From NCBI GenBank assembly GCA_028583605.1, contig CM053335.1, positions 19,050,068-19,114,067 on the forward strand: a stretch of DNA of 64,000 nt, given 5' to 3'. A model generated the notes under the pieces. That model worked only from the letters and a program-made list of their open reading frames with translations, was not told the origin of the DNA and searched no databases. Within the stretch, counting starts at the first letter, position 1, and the number at the start of each line of letters is the position of its first letter. Source of the DNA: Dastarcus helophoroides (lineage: Eukaryota; Arthropoda; Insecta; Coleoptera; Bothrideridae). A program made the position numbers and the translations under genes. Shown piece by piece: positions 58,541 through 64,000 of the stretch.

Positions 58541-59690
58541 AGTAATTTTATTTGGATTATTCCTCAAATTAGTCCCTTTCTAAAAATTTTGTCTTTGTTT
58601 TCCAAAATTAGGAAAACATTATAAAAAAAATTTCTTGGGAAATTTCAAGTTTATGTTAACATTTACAAATAAAAAAGTGCAATTTGTGAAAAAAATTCTC
58701 TTACAAATTTGGATTCTTCCTCAAATTCGCTTTTTTCAAAACATTTTTCTTTTTCGTTTCATAAAATTTAGTTATTTTCTCAGAAATTAGGTCCAGGTTG
58801 TAGTAAAAACCTTTCTAAAAAAATTTCAACATTTTTTACGAATTTTCAAAGTTGTGTCAAAATTTACAAAGGAAAACGTAAAAATCGCAAGAGAAAACAT
58901 TTTGAGAAATTTCGACTTGCTCAAATTCGTTGAATTCCAAAAATTTTGTCTATTTTTACAGAATCGGTTTATTTTCTTAAAATTAGGCCGAAAAGAAATA
59001 TTTCTTGGAAATTTAAAATTTTTTTAGAAAATTTCAAGATCATGTAAGAGTTTATAACTAAAAAATTATAAACCGCGAGAAAAATATATTTAAAAATTTA
59101 AAATCTGCCCCAAATTGATCTTTTTCCAGAAATTTGGTTTTATTCCTCAGAACTTCAGACCCACAGATCTGATTTTTTTGTCGAAATTCATTTATTTCTG
59201 CGAATTTTGCGTTTTATTTCAAAATTCGATATTTTCTGTTTCTAGACATTTCCATTTAAAATTGAATTTTTTTTTGAAGATTTCAACTCTCACTAAAATT
59301 ATTTATTTTTGTGAAATTTAGTCAAAATTTTAGTAGCAATCTAAAATCTGAGAATAAATTTTTAGAAAATTTTGAGAAAACATTTCTTGTAAATTTCAAG
59401 AATATGACAAAATTTAAATAAAGTAAATTTCTGACAAAAAGTATTTGAAAGTTGCAATTTATTTTATCTAAATTAACTTGTTCGGAAAATTGTCACTTTT
59501 TTCTAAATAACCTTTGGAAATTTCGTCATTTTTTGAAATTTTGATTTTTTAGAAATTTGAACCTTTTAGAAATTTCGAAATTTCTTGAAGCTTTTCGAAA
59601 AGTTTTTTCTTAGAGTTTGACCCTTTCACAAAATTTCGCCTTTAATCTGAAAATTTGGTTTCCTTTTTTTGTGCCTAAATTTTTCAAAAT
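58541..59690. repeat. AT-rich degenerate spacer
   Basis: Low-complexity T-rich sequence with AAAATTTCAA and AATTTCGAC motifs. No gene. Confidence 0.5.
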
Positions 59691-61080
59691 GATCGTTGCC
59701 CTCCTCTTCATGAAGGAAATCTAGCTTGCGTCTTCGATGCATTATGTTGTCAGGTCAATAATCAAAACATTTCGAATTGGATGCTGGAATTCTTTACAAA
59801 AAAATGAATTTTAAAATAATCTAAAAACGAAATACTTTGGGATAATCGCTGAAAACTTGGTAATTTGGAGACTATAACTACATTTCAAGCGAGTAACAAT
59901 CAATTTTTTCTTAAGGCCTTGATTGAATATATTTAATTAACTTTTCAGGCGATAATTTGGACAGAATTAGAAATTCATCACAACGATGGAAGACCAACGT
60001 AATCGAGTGACCTGAAGAGGAGAGACTATTCGAAATAGTGCGAACGATGATGGTGCTTTATGAGATTGAAACCCGCACATGCCTCGAAGAAGAGAAGAGT
60101 ATTCATTATGCATTCGCACGAGTATTTCGTAAAAGAGAAAGAAATGGTTTCTTAATATTAAAATGCAATTTAAAAGAAAGTTCGTCGTGTTTACATAAGC
60201 TTATAAGGCGCCTTTTTCGCCGGGTCAACGGCGATCACATCCGAACATTTCCTATTTTCGGTAACGTTTCGACACATATCTCACTACATTAAGGATGATC
60301 CGACCGCATTTGCCGTCTAATCGTAATCACGCACACGAAAAGTAATTCGTGCATAAAAGCGAATGTAATGAGAATATATGCAGAAAGATTCGTATTCCAT
60401 TTCTAGTTGAGATAATGTTATGATGTAAGAAGCACTCGAAGCTGTTGCAGGTAAATGAAAATCAATTTTTAGTAATGAAACATACTTGAAACGACAGAGC
60501 TATAATTATAGTTTTTTATTTCTAATATTAGTGTTTTAAATATGAAAATTGAGCAATTTTGAGAGACGGTTATTGACTTTGTGGGGCCCCAGGCGCAACC
60601 GTATTGAAAACTTTATAACTACTAGCAATCTTTTTGTTTACTAAATGTAATAATGCAGAAAATGATACAGACACACAAAAATAAGATACAGAAATAAGTA
60701 AATATTCTCAGGAAGTAAAAAAAAGTCAGATTTCCGTTCAAAATTAACATTTTCGGATTACAAAGTGATATTTTCTCCCGATATTGCTTTATAATATTAC
60801 TTTATAAATAACCTGCCTTTAAAAAAAAAACAAAAACTTTAGTAAATTAGACGCGACCACAGAGCACTCTATCTGTTAGTTACGAAAGTGTAAATACATA
60901 ACTATGGTAGCCGCTGTATAAATAGAAAATAAAAACCTTGATATGAGATTAATTGCCCCCACTTTATCATTAGTTCTTTTTTTTTTTCAACTGAATACCA
61001 AATGAATTAAAAAAGAATCCTGACAAATTGTATTAAATTTAAATCATGAACGTAGATTTATTTCCAAGCCTAGGATAACA
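59691..61080. other. Unique spacer, no gene recognised
   Basis: 59940-60420 is non-repetitive and less AT-rich, with an 84-codon frame at 60038 lacking any domain. 60480-61080 is AT-rich. Confidence 0.3.
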
Positions 61081-61083
61081 TAG

Positions 61084-62217
61084 TTAACAAGAGTACTGCA
61101 ACCGTCCAAAAACCCCTGAAAATGCCCAAAATATTTCAATATAGCAGGCAATGCTAATAAAAAATAATAAAACAAACACAAACTTCTTAACATTTATCTT
61201 CTTTCGTAATAGATACTCACCCAACGGTTGCTGGTAGACAGCTTTAACGATAGGTGTCACCTTGTGATGCACCAGCGGCAGAGGTTCCACGTGCTTAACG
61301 ATAGGTACCGCCACTTGCTTGACTATCGTCGGTACCACGTGTTTAACGTACGTCGGTACCACGTGCTTCACGGGTTCGTGTATAGATGGCCCGCTCTTCG
61401 ATACGACGGCATTGAATCCATGCACCGGGTCCGCCGTGTAATCCACGGTTCTCACGGAACCGTCAGGTTCCACCAAAGAGTACTGACCCTTGACGACGTC
61501 TCCCTCTCGAATTTCCGTTTGCGATTTGTGATCGCCGGTGTGCGGATCGGATACACCGTATTTGAAAGCGTATTTCGCCGGAGCCTTGAAAGGACAAATA
61601 AGTTAAAGCAAATTTAACACTCAGGAAGCAGGAAAATGTTATTCTTTTTCTCATCACCGATTAACAAAATAACCAACAATTTTTAACCTAATCTAAGTGA
61701 TTTAAAAAATTAAAATACAAATCTTGTCTCCTGAAACCAAGAAAGATTAAAAAACAGAACAGAGGTTGCTCTAACGCTTTTCAATAGCCAAGCTAGCATC
61801 TTCAGAGAGTATCTCTCTAAAGAAAAAAAAGTGATTTAAGCTTTCTAAAGATATAAAATGGAAAAATAAGTAAAAGGGAAATCAGCTTCCAAAAATTGTT
61901 TTCATGTGAAATAAGTTCGTTAACGAATCAGACAATAAATGTCATTTGGAGATATGTGACTAACAAAATCAGTCTAACCGATGCTGTTCCAAATTTTCTG
62001 TTATGATATAATTTAGTTTGTGTAAACGATGCAAATGTTTGCAAATTACAGTTAACAAAATTGTCTTTTCTTCTAAAAGATTTCTACATCAATTTAGTTA
62101 AAATTAGGTACTTACATAGTAATCCACGGAATGGTTAGGGGCGTATCCTACTACTCCTACATGTTTGACTATTCCAGCTAACGCTGGTGATAATATCAAC
62201 AATATGGCAACTGTGTT
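61084..62217 (-). CDS. RR-2 cuticular protein, exons 2 and 3 (plus alternative local end)
   Basis: Exon 2 (62116-62217) encodes [14 protein letters not shown], the end of a signal peptide, then [20 protein letters not shown]. Exon 3 (61221-61584) starts [20 protein letters not shown]. It carries a textbook RR-2 chitin-binding domain: [20 protein letters not shown], then [20 protein letters not shown] tail of repeated V-K-H-V-V-P units follows ([20 protein letters not shown]) and ends at AVYQQPLG. Introns are GT-AG, phases 0 and 1. The first exon, ending in phase 0, was not found between 62.2 and 64.0 kb. After exon 3 (donor GTGAGT), two ends are possible: a local exon 61084-61115 ([10 protein letters not shown], stop), or the Tyr-rich exon at 49375-49487, which I prefer. 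Reading through the donor stays open but gives a hydrophobic run that looks like intron. By family knowledge it is secreted into rigid cuticle and binds chitin. Confidence 0.88.
61706..61828. mobile_element. Palindromic short element in an intron, 11-bp target duplication
   Basis: CTTGTCTCCTGAAACCAAG to the centre (CATCTTCAGAGAGTATCTC). It lies between exons 2 and 3 of the RR-2 gene and is flanked by perfect AAGTGATTTAA (61695-61705 and 61829-61839). Confidence 0.85.
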
Positions 62218-62324
62218 CTGAAACAGAATATTAAATAATTTGTGTGGTGGAATTAGAGAATACGAAGGTAAAATAAAATCACTATTTTTTGTTGTTGCCC
62301 ATATTTCGAAGCTAAACTCTATTA

Positions 62325-62575
62325 CCCATTTGAGTCTCCTCGAACTATTCGTTTTATCGCTCATTGGAGACTTCTCGAGCTCTTCGCTTTATTAGGCGTT
62401 GGAGTCTCCTTGAGCTCTTCGATTTATCGCGCGTTGGAGTCTCCATGAGCTATTCGCTTTATCGAGCGTTGGAGTCTCTTCGAGCTATTCGCTTTAGCGA
62501 GCGTTGAAGTCTCTCGAGTTACTAGCTTTATCGATCATCGAAGTCTCTTTGAATTATTAGCTTTAGAAAACTTTA
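62325..62575. repeat. Small array of the 34-35-bp satellite monomer
   Basis: About seven diverged monomers (TTCGCTTTATCGAGCGTTGG, AGTCTCTTCGAGC) in the same orientation as the main satellite, about 110 bp upstream of exon 2 of the RR-2 gene. They differ by GTTGGAGTC in place of GTTGAAGTC. Confidence 0.9.
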
Positions 62576-62579
62576 AAGC

Positions 62580-63540
62580 CATTCTAGATTATTTTAGTCA
62601 TTATTATTTTATCTTATTTGCATATATACGTCTTGAGAGGAATGTTTAATTTATTGAGAAAAAACTTATGTTTTTAAAGTGAAGATTTTCTGCAGTTAAG
62701 TTAGAATTTTGATTAATTTCAATTATACAAAAAAATCATTTTTTTCGTAATTTCGCTTATCTCTTATGTATTTTAACTGAAGTCTCTAAAATTCATCTTT
62801 AATATTTAACTTGTGTGAAAAAAAATTAAAATGAGAACATGAAAATTTCAAACCAAAAATTGGAATATTAAAAAAATGAGCGAAATAATTTATTTAAAAA
62901 GAATAAAAATTTGGGATCAAGGTTTCGAATTAAGTCAAAATTTCAAGATGAAATTTTTTTTCTTTAGAGAAGTCGGAATTTAGAAAAAATCTCTTGATCA
63001 ATAATAAAATTTGGATTTTTTACCCGAATTTAAACAATATTTCTAAGATTCTATCTAAATAAAAAAAGCAGTAAGGACTAAAATAATAAAATGTTGGAAA
63101 AAGAGTATAAAAATATCATTTATAAAATTTCTTCTGGACTTCGTAATTTGAAGAGAAATTTTCTTTAGAAGTTACGTTATTCCCTAAATTTATAACACCT
63201 TTTCTTAGACATTTAAATTTTTTTAAACATTTTCGAAATGAAAATTCATATTTCGAAGCTTAAGTTTAAACTTGAAAATGAAGTTAAATTAAAATAGTAT
63301 TTTTTTACATGAAATTAATTAAACTATTATTTTCAAAATTAATTTAAAGTTGATTCATTTGAATTAAAAAAAATCATACTTTTTTAATTTTGATTGATTC
63401 AAAATTTTAATTCAAGTCCCAGCAAATCAAATTTAAAAATCGAAAACTACAAAAAATTTTCAAATTGCAGAAAAATATAAAAATTTTGAATAAAAATTCA
63501 ACTTCGAAAGAATTAATAAAAAAAATACTAGAGGAAAACG
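62580..63540. repeat. AT-rich degenerate spacer
   Basis: No gene or exon recognised, although the first exon of the RR-2 gene must lie here or beyond. Confidence 0.5.
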
Positions 63541-63574
63541 AAGAGATTGAGAAACTTTCTGTCTGATCGCTAGC

Positions 63575-63735
63575 GGGAAAGAAAGGGAGTGAGAGAAAGA
63601 GAGAGGGAGAGAAAGAGGGAGGAAGAGAAAGAGAAAAGGAGAGAAAGAGACAGAGAGATAGAAAGAGACGAAGAGATACAAAGAGATAGAAAAACATAGA
63701 AAAGGATAGAAAGAGAAAGAGAAATACAAAGAGAA
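63575..63735. repeat. GAGAAA-type purine-rich tract
   Basis: A/G-rich run with AGAGAGGGAGAGAAAGAGGG-type units. Open frames on the other strand are compositional. Confidence 0.85.
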
Positions 63736-64000
63736 ACATCCGCTGATGCGCAATTTATTTCAAAATATCGGTGGCACTCGTTGAGACCTCGAATTTATTC
63801 ATAACACTTTCCATTTCCGCGTGTAACGATTCGTCAAAAATACGAGGAATCGTTTTTATGACACCAGATGCTCGTCAGCCATCTGTTTTTACCTAAATCT
63901 GATTGCCGAGCGGTAGAAAGTTTAAACACACTTTTTCCGTCGTAAAATTACCTAAGCCGACGTTGCGTCGTCTTCAATCGACCAGATGGTCTCAAATCGA
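63736..64000. other. Unique sequence at the window edge
   Basis: Non-repetitive, moderate GC. No coding exon recognised. Confidence 0.3.

Noticed and set aside
61084..61220. Hydrophobic C-terminal extension of the RR-2 protein as a membrane anchor
   Set aside because: It lies beyond a good GTGAGT donor and is most simply intron read in frame; RR-2 proteins are not membrane anchored.
61228..61617. Plus-strand frame opposite the RR-2 exon
   Set aside because: It is a shadow of the coding exon at 61221-61584.

Overview
The window is nuclear DNA from an insect. It is AT-rich and repeat-dense, with short first exons, GT-AG introns and three genes for chitin-binding cuticular proteins of the Rebers-Riddiford (RR) type. 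A fourth gene encodes a secreted-looking protein I cannot place. I saw no bacterial or organellar genes, tRNA or rRNA. A species cannot be named from this sequence.

Genes. (1) A + strand RR-2 cuticle protein at 1906-4333 (3 exons, 116 aa, complete). (2) A - strand divergent RR cuticle protein at 6105-7836 (4 exons, 125 aa; first exon is inferred). (3) A - strand secreted basic protein whose last exon is 18699-19316; its first exon was not found. (4) A - strand RR-2 cuticle protein with exons at 62116-62217 and 61221-61584. Its best terminal exon is a Tyr-rich, phase-matched exon at 49375-49487, which implies an 11.7-kb intron; a local alternative end lies at 61084-61115. These proteins share one plan: a short start exon, a signal peptide completed in the next exon, then the chitin-binding region.

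Repeats fill most of the rest. A palindromic short mobile element is scattered through the window, and six insertions are flanked by 10-12 bp direct repeats. Solo-LTR-like elements of about 350-370 bp have 4-bp ATAT target duplications. Two tails of a non-LTR retrotransposon reverse transcriptase ORF lie at 4668-5105 and 23131-23600. A long-TIR element lies at 35581-36471, and a broken inverted duplication spans 27.2-34.0 kb. Tandem arrays are an 8-bp array (10.4-12.2 kb), a GAGAA array (24.5-26.9 kb), an AAATCAAATTATAG-type array (36.7-38.5 kb), a 19-20-bp array built on the palindrome TCGAAATTTCGA (43.3-47.4 kb), and a 34-35-bp monomer satellite with higher-order structure (52.6-58.5 kb). 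The satellite lies in the proposed long intron of gene 4, and a small array of the same monomer sits just upstream of that gene's exon 2. Much of the remaining spacer is degenerate AT-rich sequence carrying the TCGAAATTT motif.

The most unusual signals are: the palindromic family with 10-12 bp target duplications and ragged ends; an unrelated 107-bp insert that also has an 11-bp duplication; a 280-bp segment inserted between 50-bp direct repeats; and perfect or near-perfect fold-backs inside two tandem arrays. All repeat-family and splice assignments come from reading the sequence by eye, so copy boundaries may be off by a few bases.
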